A stretch of DNA of 64,000 bases, taken from Arthrobacter sp. NtRootA1 (GTDB taxonomy: Bacteria; Actinomycetota; Actinomycetes; Actinomycetales; Micrococcaceae). Positions 38,955 to 47,181 of the stretch are shown piece after piece. Position numbers and translations under genes: made by a program. The notes beneath the pieces are model-generated. The model did no database searches. It was not told where the DNA came from and saw only the letters and a list, made by a program, of their open reading frames with translations. Location: positions 3,968,001 through 4,032,000 of the forward strand of contig NZ_AP024630.1 in NCBI RefSeq assembly GCF_019976975.1. The letters are read 5' to 3'. How positions within the stretch are numbered: position 1 is the stretch's first letter; each line of letters begins with the position of its first letter.

Positions 38955-39145
38955 GGCTGGCAGAGTGGTAGTAGTCGTTCTGCCTCGCGGGTGTGACTCT
39001 GTAAGTGACTGGCCCTGTAGAGGGTGCCTTTGAGTGGGATCTGTCCGTCCGCGGGGTGGAGCGGCCGGTACCGCCCGGCCCACCTCGGTAACTTGATCAG
39101 AAGGTTGTCCGCCCTCAGGCGTGACTCGTCACAGTGTTGTTCCGA
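38955..39145 (+). ncRNA. Predicted IS110 bridge RNA
   Basis: Lies in the left non-coding end, the place of the bridge RNA in IS621-type elements. A 5' stem-loop (GGCAGA 38959-38964 with TCTGCC 38979-38984) is followed by four candidate guides in the known order. GTAAGTGACT (39001-39010) equals the left target. GCGGGG (39051-39056) is the complement of the right target CCCCGC. AGAAGG (39099-39104) equals the right end of the element at 40299-40304. TCACAG (39129-39134) is the complement of the left end CTGTGA. Ends of the RNA are approximate. Confidence 0.65.
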
Positions 39146-39226
39146 AGTGACCTCTACCCGGGACCGGTACCGGCCGTTTTACGGCCCTGACCACATCCGC
39201 GAATAGAGGAAGACGCCAGAACCGCC

Positions 39227-40291
39227 ATGACTATCGTCGCGCATTCCCGTCCTTTTGTCGTCGGCGTCGACACGCACGCCAAAAACCATGTCTACGCCAT
39301 CATCACCGCAGGCACCGGTGAATTGATTGCCACCCGGGCCTTCCCGACCACCGGGGCAGGCATCAACCGTGCCATCGCCTGGGTCGCGCGCCACACCGGC
39401 GCTGACCTGGCTGCCTTATGGGTCGTTGAAGGAGCCGCGTCCTACGGCGCCCTGTTGGCCGGCGCGGTCGGCGCCGCCGGCTACGAGGTCGCCGAAGCCG
39501 CGCGCATGGATGCACGTCAGGGAACCGGTAAATCCGATCCGCTCGACGCGCACCGGATCGCCGCAGCCGTTCTGCCCTTGGATGAGCAGCAGCTGCGCCA
39601 GCCACGGCTGAACGAAGGGGTCCGCGCCGCCTTGCGGGTCCTGGTCTGCGCACGGGAAGCCATGACCACCGACCGTACCCGGGCGGTCAACGCCTTGACC
39701 GCCCTCCTGCGCGTAAACGACCTCGGCCTGGATGCCCGCAAACCCCTGACCGGAGCACAGATCGCCGAGGCGTCCCGGTGGCGTTCCCGGGAGGAACCAC
39801 TGGCACTGACCGTCGCCCGGTCCGAAGGGGTCCGGCTAGCCAAACGCATCAGCGAGCTCGACGCGGACATCAAAACCAACAACCGCCAAATCACAGAACT
39901 GGTCCAAATAAGCGAAGCCGCCCCGCTCCTGCAGGAACCAGGCTTCGGTCCCGTCACTGCCGCCATCTGCCTTACCGCCTGGTCCCACCACGGACGGATC
40001 CGCTCAGAAGCAGCCTTCGCGTCCCTAGCCGGGGTCAACCCGATTCCGGCGTCCTCCGGCAACACCGTCCGGCACAGACTCAACCGCGGCGGCGACAGAA
40101 CCCTGAACAAAGCCCTGCACATGGTCGCCCTGAGCAGAATGACCTTCGACCCGGCCACCATCGGATACGTCCACAAACGACAAGCCGAAGGACGAACCAA
40201 AAAGGAGATCCGCCGGTGCGTGAAACGCTATCTCGCCCGACGGACCTACCGAACCCTTAACGCCACAAACACGGACCCACGCCACCCTTGA
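39227..40291 (+). CDS. IS110-family bridge-RNA-type recombinase (transposase)
   Basis: 354 aa. The N-terminal RuvC-like DEDD domain has Asp15 (GVDTHAKNH), Glu68 (WVVEGAAS), Asp104 and Asp107 (GKSDPLDAHRIA). A coiled-coil middle region follows (about 150-225). The C-terminal Tnp domain begins near PGFGPVTAAICL and has the catalytic serine in PASSGNTVRH (Ser276 or Ser277), then NRGGDRTLNKAL. All key residues are intact, so the enzyme looks active. A GAGGAAG lies about 15 bases before the ATG. Codon use and length are normal for the family. Confidence 0.95.
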   Translation: MTIVAHSRPFVVGVDTHAKNHVYAIITAGTGELIATRAFPTTGAGINRAIAWVARHTGADLAALWVVEGAASYGALLAGAVGAAGYEVAEAARMDARQGTGKSDPLDAHRIAAAVLPLDEQQLRQPRLNEGVRAALRVLVCAREAMTTDRTRAVNALTALLRVNDLGLDARKPLTGAQIAEASRWRSREEPLALTVARSEGVRLAKRISELDADIKTNNRQITELVQISEAAPLLQEPGFGPVTAAICLTAWSHHGRIRSEAAFASLAGVNPIPASSGNTVRHRLNRGGDRTLNKALHMVALSRMTFDPATIGYVHKRQAEGRTKKEIRRCVKRYLARRTYRTLNATNTDPRHP

Positions 40292-40328
40292 CAACCATAG
40301 AAGGATCCCCGCATTGCTTGTTAAAGCA

Positions 40329-40362
40329 GGAAGCCCCGCCCGGTGAACCGGACGGGGCTTCC
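40329..40362 (-). terminator. rplL terminator
   Basis: 15-bp arms GGAAGCCCCGCCCGG and CCGGACGGGGCTTCC around the loop TGAA, 13 bp after the rplL stop. It lies just outside the right end of the IS, so insertion left rplL termination intact. Confidence 0.85.
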
Positions 40363-40375
40363 AAAGCAAGACGAG

Positions 40376-40753
40376 TTACTTGAGGGTAACCGTTGCGCCA
40401 GCTTCTTCGAGCTGAGCCTTTGCCTTCTCTGCGGCTTCCTTGTTGGCGCCTTCGAGAACAGCCTTCGGTGCGCTGTCAACCAGGTCCTTGGCTTCCTTGA
40501 GGCCGAGGGAGGTGATGGCGCGAACTTCCTTGATCACTGCGATCTTCTTGTCGCCAGCAGATTCGAGGATGACGTCGAAGTCGGTCTTCTCTTCAGCAGC
40601 TTCAGCGGCACCGCCGGCAGCGGGGCCAGCAACTGCAACAGCAGCAGCCGTAACTTCGAAGGTCTCTTCGAAGAGCTTGACGAACTCGGAGAGCTCGATG
40701 ATGGTCAGTTCCTTGAAAGCTTCAATGAGCTCTTCGTTGCTGAGCTTCGCCAT
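40376..40753 (-). CDS. rplL: 50S ribosomal protein L7/L12
   Basis: Stalk protein of 125 aa that recruits translation GTPases. It has an N-terminal dimerisation helix (SNEELIEAFKELTIIELSEF), an Ala/Pro/Gly hinge, and a C-terminal domain with EKTDFDVILESAGDKKIAVI and ITSLGLKEAKDLVDSAPK. It lies 76 bp after rplJ. Confidence 0.98.
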   Translation of the reverse strand: MAKLSNEELIEAFKELTIIELSEFVKLFEETFEVTAAAVAVAGPAAGGAAEAAEEKTDFDVILESAGDKKIAVIKEVRAITSLGLKEAKDLVDSAPKAVLEGANKEAAEKAKAQLEEAGATVTLK

Positions 40754-40829
40754 GGTGGCGTCCTTCCATTAGTCGGTGCAGATCCGGACAATGCCGCTCC
40801 CTGCACCAGAGTTTGATTGGGGGGAGAAC

Positions 40830-41420
40830 TTAGTTCTCTTCGGTTGCAGCTTCAGCGGCTTCGGCCGGAGCCGCAACCTCTTCAGCAGCAGCCTCGGCGG
40901 CCGGAGCTTCTTCAGCGGCCGGTGCAGGTGCGCCGCCCTCTTCTTCAAGCTTGAGGCGCAGGGCATCGATGATGCGTGCGGCAGCGGATGCGGGGGCCTT
41001 GAGGACACCAGCAACACGTGCAAGCTGCAGCTCGCGGGACTCCAGGGCTGCCAGTGCGGCAACACCTGCTGCGTCCAATGCCTTGCCTTCGAAGTAACCA
41101 GTCTTGATAACCAGCTGCTTGTTGGTCTTGGCAAAGTCCGTCAGGCTCTTGGCAGCAGCAACAGCGTCGCCCTTGATGAAGGCGATTGCAGTGGGGCCGG
41201 CAAGCTGATCGCCGAACGCGTCGACACCAGCTTCCTTGGCTGCAATGGCGCTCAGGGTGTTCTTGACGACCGAGAACTTGGTGTCCTGGCCGAGCGCAAC
41301 ACGCAGTTCCTTGAGCTGTGCAACAGTGAGCCCGCGGTATTCGGTCAGGACAGCCGCGTTCGATTCCTTGAAATCGTTGGTGATCTCTGCAACAGCGGAG
41401 ACCTTGCTAGGCGTTGTCAT
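40830..41420 (-). CDS. rplJ: 50S ribosomal protein L10
   Basis: Stalk base of 196 aa. It begins with VSAVAEITNDFKESNAAVL and has YRGLTVAQLKELRVALG. The C-terminal ~25 residues are an Ala/Glu/Pro-rich tail that binds L7/L12 dimers. The ATG has a strong GGAGG. The upstream leader (41421-41640) carries an attenuator hairpin, so autoregulation by L10-L12 is likely. Confidence 0.98.
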   Translation of the reverse strand: MTTPSKVSAVAEITNDFKESNAAVLTEYRGLTVAQLKELRVALGQDTKFSVVKNTLSAIAAKEAGVDAFGDQLAGPTAIAFIKGDAVAAAKSLTDFAKTNKQLVIKTGYFEGKALDAAGVAALAALESRELQLARVAGVLKAPASAAARIIDALRLKLEEEGGAPAPAAEEAPAAEAAAEEVAAPAEAAEAATEEN

Positions 41421-41733
41421 AACCCTCCTTCCGGGGAATAAAGCCGGTCTTCCGGGTCCCCGCTCACGAGAGCTAAAACTAAAAACGCCCCGCGCAGATG
41501 CACGGGGCTTGGCTCAACGCAGTTTGCACTGCGGAGACTTGCTTCGTTCACCTGCGTTGGCCGCCCTATGTTCAGGGTCCTTCGTCTAGGAATGCACTTT
41601 GTTCTCAGGGGCGTCGCTGCAGAATTGAGCTGCGCTCGAAAGAGTGGATTCCCATCAACCGACGGTCTTTGGTACTTCAAGGTTACGGGAGAGGGATCAG
41701 CAAACCAAATCGGCTAGGCCTGCCGGGTGCGCG
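41421..41733 (-). promoter_or_regulatory. rplJL leader region (L10 leader candidate)
   Basis: 313 bp without a gene between the second GNAT gene and rplJ. Its rplJ-proximal part is rich in short pairings (for example GCAGT/ACTGC around 41518-41541). It contains the terminator-like hairpin at 41474-41508, about 55 bp before rplJ. This is the layout of an L10-binding leader that works by attenuation. The promoter itself is not clear. Confidence 0.5.
41474..41508 (-). terminator. Attenuator-like terminator in the rplJ leader
   Basis: On the minus strand GCCCCGTGCA pairs with TGCGCGGGGC (one wobble), followed by GTTTTTAGTTTT. It is a complete intrinsic terminator placed between the leader and the rplJ start, so it must be regulated or leaky. 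Confidence 0.75.
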
Positions 41734-42888
41734 CTACTCCGACGAGGTGACTTTCGGTCCCCGATCCGGAAGCTCCTTTTGCCAGAGCCCGGTGACTCCC
41801 GCCGTCGTAAATCCCAATTGCTTGTTCACGGTCAGGAGGTATCGGTTTTCCGGTGCGTTCCAGGTGTAAATGACCCGGGCATCGGGAAATTGCTCGCTGA
41901 GCCTTTCCATGTTGGCAACCTTGATCAGCAGGCCCAACTTGTTGCCGCGGTGTTCCTGCAGGACCAAAGTATCGTCCTGGAAAACGACGTCCTGGCGATG
42001 CGCGAGGACGCTGATGGTGGTGAGGCCTGCCAGCCGCCCGCTCTCAATATGCTCGACGGCGGTAACCACCGTGCGCCGGCCCTGCGCCAATGCGGCGTCT
42101 TCGGTTTCGCGCAAAACGGCGGCGTCGAAGACCATCCCGGTAACCTCGACAGCCGAGTCTTCTTCCTCGCCGTCCTCACCGTGGACAACCTCACCCGCAG
42201 CGTTTTCCAGCTCCGCCACGGCCTCCAACCAAGCCTCAGGGCACCGATCAGTCCAGTGGTGCAGCCTGTAGCGGCCAGCGTTCGCATCCTCGGCTTCGGC
42301 TTGAAGATCCGCAACCAGCTTGGAATCCAGCGGCAACACGCAGGAACTGAATTGTTCGATGTGCTGAAGTGTGTACCCGGCCCGCTGGGCAAAGTCCACT
42401 TCCCTGCTGCTGACAGGAACGAAGCCTGGGCCGCTGCCGGGAATCAATTGGTCTTCAGGTATCTCTGTTAGCGAGGTTGCCGGGTGGTTCGTGTCCACCA
42501 AAACCATGGTGCGGCCCTCGGACCGTGCCAACTGCTCAGCGGCCTCCAGAAGCTGGCGTCCGACGCCCTGGCTCTGATACTCCGGGAGAATATCCAGGGT
42601 GAACTCCGCCAGGTCCATGTTGTCCGCGAGCGGCAGCGCAATGTCCACTGTTCCCACGATGACCCCGTCCACCTTGGCTACCAAAATGATCTGGCGCTCG
42701 TAGGGGTCGGAAAATTCAAGCAGCTTCTCCAAGGGCGTGTACGCGAGGTCGTCACTCCCCCAGGTCTGCATCCGGACCCGCCGGGCAACCTCCACGGCGT
42801 CCAGGAAATCCCCTGCTTTGGGGCTGTCCAGATTGTCCGGCACCCATAGCTGCTCGACTACAACGGTCTTCGCCTCGTCTACAGTCAT
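41734..42888 (-). CDS. Tandem double-GNAT acetyltransferase (copy 2)
   Basis: 384 aa with two GNAT units. The first has the acetyl-CoA loop near LPEYQSQGVGRQLLEAAEQL (about residues 105-125). The second has LQEHRGNKLGLLIKVANMER and ends TWNAPENRYLLTVNKQLGF. The start MTVDEAK at 42888 is preferred because it overlaps the stop of the preceding GNAT gene as ATGA; an ATG at 42906 is possible. The acceptor substrate is unknown. It is a diverged paralogue of the neighbour, with 44097-45405 (rplA, rplK) upstream and rplJ downstream. Confidence 0.85.
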   Translation of the reverse strand: MTVDEAKTVVVEQLWVPDNLDSPKAGDFLDAVEVARRVRMQTWGSDDLAYTPLEKLLEFSDPYERQIILVAKVDGVIVGTVDIALPLADNMDLAEFTLDILPEYQSQGVGRQLLEAAEQLARSEGRTMVLVDTNHPATSLTEIPEDQLIPGSGPGFVPVSSREVDFAQRAGYTLQHIEQFSSCVLPLDSKLVADLQAEAEDANAGRYRLHHWTDRCPEAWLEAVAELENAAGEVVHGEDGEEEDSAVEVTGMVFDAAVLRETEDAALAQGRRTVVTAVEHIESGRLAGLTTISVLAHRQDVVFQDDTLVLQEHRGNKLGLLIKVANMERLSEQFPDARVIYTWNAPENRYLLTVNKQLGFTTAGVTGLWQKELPDRGPKVTSSE

Positions 42889-43997
42889 CCCAGCCGTTTC
42901 TGCCATTCGCCTTCAAAACCGGAAGGCTTGAATCCAAGGGCGCTATTTATGGCCAGCATATGCCGGTTTTCATTGGCGTTCCATGTCATGACGCACGTGG
43001 CGTCCGGCCAAAGATCTTCTGCACTCCGAAGATTGGCGATTTTTACGAGCATGCCAAGGCCGTGTCCCCGGTGTCCGGGAGCCACCAGTGTGTCCTCCTG
43101 GTTGACGACCGCCGGCAACGCCTCACGGTGGGTCAGGACTGTGTAGGCCGCCAACTCCCCGCTCCCGTGGTGCTGGGCGGCAGCTACAACTGAGTTCACG
43201 CCGCTTGCCTGCCACGTGGATTCCTCACGCCGAACCCGCACGGCGTCCCACTCTTCGCCTTCCCACCCCAGACCGGCGATGGGCACCTCCGTGCTCATGA
43301 GGCTCTTCAGCGTGGCAAAGCGATCCACGAGTTCTTCAGGGCATTCGTCCGTCCAAGCGATGATGTCGTACTCCGTTGCCCGACGCATCGCCTCCACCTC
43401 AAGCGCGATCAGGTGGGCCTCATCAACCGGCAAGGTCAGTGTGCTACTGGTTTCCACCTGTTCCAGGGAATAGCCGTGGTGCAAGGCAAAGCGGGTCGAT
43501 GCCGCGTCCAGGGGTACACCGCCTGTGCCGGACTTTGCCTCCAGCAGGGCTTCCCCGGCCAGCACGGGGGCGATCGGCTCTCCGCAGTATCCGTCAAGGG
43601 AAGTGCGGTTCCGCTCCACTGCCGCCTCTTCAAGGAACTTCAGGATCCTCGTCCCGATGCCTCGCCGCCGGAAAGCAGCGTCCACGACGACGTCCACACC
43701 CGCCGTCGTCGTGTTCTCGCTCAACGGGAGGGTCAGCGAACCGGAGCCCACCACGACGCCGTCCAGGCGGGCCAAGTAAACCTGCCGCTCTTCGTATTCG
43801 TTGCCCTGCCAGAACCTGAACGCCTCGGCAAGGGTGGCCGAATGGTTCAGATCCCCCCACAAAGCAAGCTCATGGGCGATGCGTAACGCATGGAAGGCTT
43901 TGAAGTCCGGTGAGGCTGTGGCCTCCGGCCCTTGCGGAACAGGCAATGGCTCTATGGGGAGCCCACCGCTGGCGGAAAAGTTCGACGACGACGCCAC
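42885..43997 (-). CDS. Tandem double-GNAT acetyltransferase (copy 1)
   Basis: About 370 aa from the GTG at 43997 (VASSSNFSASGG); the frame stays open to 44033. Two GNAT units are visible: FRRRGIGTRILKFLEEAAVE in the first half, and VAPGHRGHGLGMLVKIANLR with TWNANENRHMLAINSALGFK in the second. The pattern of blocks is the same as in the following gene, so the pair arose by duplication. No strong ribosome site marks the start. Function is unknown; related double-GNAT proteins acetylate small molecules such as mycothiol precursors, but mshD itself is elsewhere (62049). Confidence 0.83.
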   Translation of the reverse strand: MASSSNFSASGGLPIEPLPVPQGPEATASPDFKAFHALRIAHELALWGDLNHSATLAEAFRFWQGNEYEERQVYLARLDGVVVGSGSLTLPLSENTTTAGVDVVVDAAFRRRGIGTRILKFLEEAAVERNRTSLDGYCGEPIAPVLAGEALLEAKSGTGGVPLDAASTRFALHHGYSLEQVETSSTLTLPVDEAHLIALEVEAMRRATEYDIIAWTDECPEELVDRFATLKSLMSTEVPIAGLGWEGEEWDAVRVRREESTWQASGVNSVVAAAQHHGSGELAAYTVLTHREALPAVVNQEDTLVAPGHRGHGLGMLVKIANLRSAEDLWPDATCVMTWNANENRHMLAINSALGFKPSGFEGEWQKRLG

Positions 43998-44059
43998 GCC
44001 CCACAGCCTACGGCCGCCGCAGGTGCCAAACAAGTCACGATGGGCCTACATGAGTGCAC

Positions 44060-44097
44060 AAAAAGGGACCGCCCGGCAATGCCGGACGGTCCCTTTT
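44060..44097 (-). terminator. rplA terminator
   Basis: AAAAGGGACCG (44061-44071) pairs with CGGTCCCTTTT (44087-44097), with an inner CCGGC/GCCGG pairing. On the minus strand it is followed by T5. It lies 21 bp after rplA and cuts the GNAT genes off from the rplKA transcript. Confidence 0.88.
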
Positions 44098-44117
44098 AGA
44101 GTTCGTACTCGCGGAGC

Positions 44118-44825
44118 TTACGCCTCGGTGAGAACCTTGGTGACGTTCGGGTCAACGGTGATGCCCGGGCCGAACGTGGTGGCAACAGTAGCCTTCTGGA
44201 TGTAGCGGCCCTTGGAAGCGGACGGCTTCAAGCGAAGCACCTCTTCCAGTGCAGCTGCGTAGTTCTCAGCCAGCTTCTGGGCGTCGAAGGACACCTTGCC
44301 GATGATGAAGTGCAGGTTCGAGTGCTTGTCGACGCGGAAGTCGATCTTGCCGCCCTTGATGTCGTTGACAGCCTTGGTGACATCCGGGGTAACCGTGCCG
44401 GTCTTCGGGTTCGGCATGAGGTTACGCGGGCCGAGGACCTTACCGAGGCGGCCAACCTTGCCCATGAGGTCAGGGGTTGCCACTGCGGCGTCGAAGTCGG
44501 TCCAGCCGGCTGCGATCTTTTCGATCAGGTCATCGGAACCAACGAAGTCGGCGCCGGCAGCAATTGCTGCTTCAGCCTTGTCGCCGGTTGCGAAAACGAG
44601 GACGCGGGCGGTCTTACCGGTGCCGTGCGGCAGGTTGACGGTGCCACGAACCATCTGGTCGGCCTTACGCGGGTCAACGCCCAGGCGGAAAGCGACCTCA
44701 ACGGTTGCGTCGAACTTGGAAGGGTTGGTGTCCTTCGCGAGGGTGATTGCCTCGAACGGGGCGTAGACCTTGTCTGCCTCGATCTTGGCTACGGCTGCCT
44801 CATATGCTTTGCTGCGCTTTGCCAT
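44118..44825 (-). CDS. rplA: 50S ribosomal protein L1
   Basis: L1-stalk protein of 235 aa. It begins MAKRSKAYEAAVAKIEADKV; the in-frame extension upstream to 44918 has no L1 similarity. AAGGAG lies about 11 bases before the ATG. Blocks are VEVAFRLGVDPRKADQMVRG, GPRNLMPNPKTGTVTPDV and FRVDKHSNLHFIIGKVSF. It lies 148 bp after rplK and ends at its own terminator. Confidence 0.98.
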   Translation of the reverse strand: MAKRSKAYEAAVAKIEADKVYAPFEAITLAKDTNPSKFDATVEVAFRLGVDPRKADQMVRGTVNLPHGTGKTARVLVFATGDKAEAAIAAGADFVGSDDLIEKIAAGWTDFDAAVATPDLMGKVGRLGKVLGPRNLMPNPKTGTVTPDVTKAVNDIKGGKIDFRVDKHSNLHFIIGKVSFDAQKLAENYAAALEEVLRLKPSASKGRYIQKATVATTFGPGITVDPNVTKVLTEA

Positions 44826-44973
44826 GCTGCTTATTTCTCCTTGTGCAGTTGTGGTCTGCGGACCGCGCTGGGCCCTGCCACAAGTCGTGGATCCGGCAAG
44901 GATCCTGCGACATTTCAATGTTTCAGATGCCGGTTGCCCGGCGGTGAAGGCTGTAAACAGCCTTCGACGGTTA

Positions 44974-45405
44974 CTAGCCTTCTACCGTGATGCCCATGGA
45001 GCGGGCGGTGCCTGCGATGATCTTGGCAGCTGCCGCGATGTCGTTGGCGTTGAGGTCTTCCATCTTGGTGGAAGCAATCTCTTCGACCTGTGCCTGGGTC
45101 AGCTTGGCAACCTTGACGGTGTGCGGGGTAGCCGAACCCTTGGCAACGCCTGCAGCCTTCTTGATGAGCTCTGCAGCCGGCGGGGTCTTGGTGATGAAGG
45201 TGAAGGAACGGTCTTCGTAGACCGTGATTTCCACCGGGATAACGTTTCCGCGCTGGGATTCCGTTGCAGCGTTGTACGCCTTGCAGAATTCCATGATGTT
45301 GACACCGTGCTGGCCAAGCGCAGGACCGATCGGCGGAGCCGGGTTAGCGGCACCTGCCTGGATCTGCAGCTTGATGAGGCCGGTGACCTTCTTCTTGGGA
45401 GCCAA
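44974..45405 (-). CDS. rplK: 50S ribosomal protein L11
   Basis: GTPase-centre protein of 143 aa. It starts at TTG ([20 protein letters not shown]) with AAGGA upstream, then [20 protein letters not shown], and ends with the rRNA-binding [16 protein letters not shown]. It follows nusG by 130 bp. Target of thiopeptides; no unusual residue noted. Confidence 0.98.
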
Positions 45406-45535
45406 TGTAGGGTCCTTCTCTCAATAGCTTCCTGGGACACAGGAGCGCGTCCCAGGTTTGTGGCCGCCATGGCAAGGCGGCCGGCCGCTTCCGAACCGCA
45501 AAGCAGGCGGAACGGGAGCGAAATCTTGGAATCAG

Positions 45536-46375
45536 CTAGATCTTGGTGACCTGGTTGAATGCGAGCGTAACCGGGGTTTCGCGCTCGAAGATCGAGACCA
45601 GGACCACGAGCGTCTGGGACTCGGGCTTGATCTCGGAGATCGTTGCCGGAAGGGTCTCGAACGGGCCTTCCTTGACGATGACGGACTCGCCGACCTCGAA
45701 GTCGACGGCCACGGGAGCCTGGTTCTGCTTGTTGACCGGCTTGCCCTTCTCGGCCTGCTCTTCTTCGAAGACCGGGGCGAGCATGGAGAAGACCTCGTCA
45801 AGGCGCAGCGGGACCGGGTTGTGGGCGTTGCCCACGAAGCCAGTGACGCCAGGGGTGTGGCGAACGGCGCCCCAGGAAGCGTCGGTCAGGTCCATGCGGA
45901 CCAGGACGTAACCGGGGATGCGGACGCGGTTGATCACCTTGCGCTGCGCGTTCTTGATCTCGACGACTTCTTCCATCGGGACCTGGATTTCGAAGATGTA
46001 GTCTTCCATGTCCAGAGTCTGGATGCGGGTCTCAAGGTTGGCCTTCACGCGGTTTTCGTAACCGGCGTAGGAGTGGATGACGTACCAGTCACCCTCCTGG
46101 CGGCGCAGCTTGGCCTTGAATTCCTCAGCCGGATCCGCGGGCGCTGCAGCAGCAGCCGCTTCCAGCGAGACATCCGCAGCATCCTCGTCTGACTCGTCAT
46201 CAGACTCAGCGTCTACGTCAGACTCGAAATCCTCTTCGGAATCATCGACGTCGGCAGATTCGGGCGCAGCAGAGTCAGCCTCCGACTCTTCCGCAACCTC
46301 AGCCGCGGCGTCGTCCGTGCTTTCAGCGGGCCCATCCAGCTCAGCCTCGTTTACCTCAAGCTCCTGCTCAGACAC
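45536..46375 (-). CDS. nusG: Transcription termination/antitermination protein NusG
   Basis: RNA-polymerase processivity and Rho factor of 279 aa. The NGN domain begins around WYVIHSYAGYENRVKANLET and the KOW domain around VGESVIVKEGPFETLPATIS. The N-terminal ~100 residues are a highly acidic Asp/Glu/Ser/Ala-rich extension typical of actinobacterial NusG. The GTG start (SEQELEVNEAE) is chosen because GCAGGAG lies six bases before it; the ATG at 46405 lacks a site. Confidence 0.96.
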   Translation of the reverse strand: MSEQELEVNEAELDGPAESTDDAAAEVAEESEADSAAPESADVDDSEEDFESDVDAESDDESDEDAADVSLEAAAAAAPADPAEEFKAKLRRQEGDWYVIHSYAGYENRVKANLETRIQTLDMEDYIFEIQVPMEEVVEIKNAQRKVINRVRIPGYVLVRMDLTDASWGAVRHTPGVTGFVGNAHNPVPLRLDEVFSMLAPVFEEEQAEKGKPVNKQNQAPVAVDFEVGESVIVKEGPFETLPATISEIKPESQTLVVLVSIFERETPVTLAFNQVTKI

Positions 46376-46489
46376 TTGGTCTCCTGCTTCCTCATTGCCT
46401 AACATGCCTATTTAAATGGCTCAATTCCGCAAACCCCACAAAATTCCTAAAGTATCAAGGAATTTCGTACGGTTTACGGACAGATCCGC

Positions 46490-46756
46490 TTAGCGGTCCG
46501 TAGCACCTGATCCACCGAAGACCCAGCTCACTCCCGTGCCGAAGGCAAGGTCCAGCAGGGTGACGATGAGCATCATGATGGCTACGAACACCAGCACCAC
46601 GACCGTGTAATTGATCAGTTCCTTGCGGGTCGGTGCGACGACCTTCTTCAGTTCGCCGATGACCTGGCGGATGAAGAGTGCAATTCGGGCAAAGAAGCCG
46701 GCATCGGCTTTCTTGGCAGGACGGCCCTTTGAGCTGCTAGCAGCCGTTTCGGTCAC
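46490..46756 (-). CDS. secE: Preprotein translocase subunit SecE
   Basis: Single-span clamp of SecY, 88 aa. Pattern: hydrophilic N-terminus (ETAASSSKGRPAKKADAGFF), amphipathic helix FIRQVIGELKKVVAPTRKEL, then the membrane segment INYTVVVLVFVAIMMLIVTL. The GTG start at 46756 has GAGG five bases upstream; a GTG at 46771 is the alternative. The frame runs open into the tRNA-Trp gene, which is not coding. It forms an operon with nusG. Confidence 0.94.
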   Translation of the reverse strand: MTETAASSSKGRPAKKADAGFFARIALFIRQVIGELKKVVAPTRKELINYTVVVLVFVAIMMLIVTLLDLAFGTGVSWVFGGSGATDR

Positions 46757-46852
46757 CTGGTCCTCACTCACCTTGCAAAGTCGTTTGACCCGGCTCTGAT
46801 CAGAGCCATGGTTGCTGCGCTTGCCCCGGCGTTTCCGCCGGAACAGCTTGCG

Positions 46853-46925
46853 CAGGGCAGACAGGACTCGAACCTGCAACCTGCGGTTTTGGAGACCGCT
46901 GCGCTACCAATTGCGCCACTACCCT
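46853..46925 (-). tRNA. trnW: tRNA-Trp (anticodon CCA)
   Basis: 73 nt. Acceptor AGGGTAG/CTGCCCT with discriminator G, anticodon stem GCGGT-CTCCAAA-ACCGC, T-loop TTCGAGT. CCA is not encoded. It lies directly upstream of secE, its usual place in this lineage. Confidence 0.96.
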
Positions 46926-47181
46926 ATGGATCGAATCCATGTTTCAGGCCGCACTTCAGCCTGTGGTGCTTTTCAACACCGGTGAACCAGTCTACGCAAG
47001 AACTTCGCGTTAGTCGAACCGGACTAATTCCGGGCCTTCCGGCCGCTTATAAATCAATGTGAGCATCATTATCAGTCACATTGTCCAGCAGGCGCCCGGG
47101 AGCTCCGCAGAACAGCATAAGGTAGTTTACGTCGAATCCCATCATCCAGCCCACGAGCTGCCTGCGAAGAACGGTACATAG

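Larger units (their letters stand above)
38924..40306 (+). mobile_element. IS110-family insertion sequence
   Basis: Element of about 1383 bp. Boundaries are inferred from the broken palindrome: the left flank ends GTAAGTGA before CT at 38924-38925, and the right flank resumes with CCCCGC at 40307-40312. There are no terminal inverted repeats and no long target duplication, as expected for IS110. A left non-coding end of about 300 bp precedes the recombinase; only about 15 bp follow it. The exact core dinucleotide is uncertain by one or two bases. Confidence 0.82.

Noticed and set aside
46757..46879. N-terminal extension of SecE into the tRNA-Trp gene
   Set aside because: The extension is translated tRNA and leader sequence rich in Arg/Lys; SecE family members start at the GTG near 46756.
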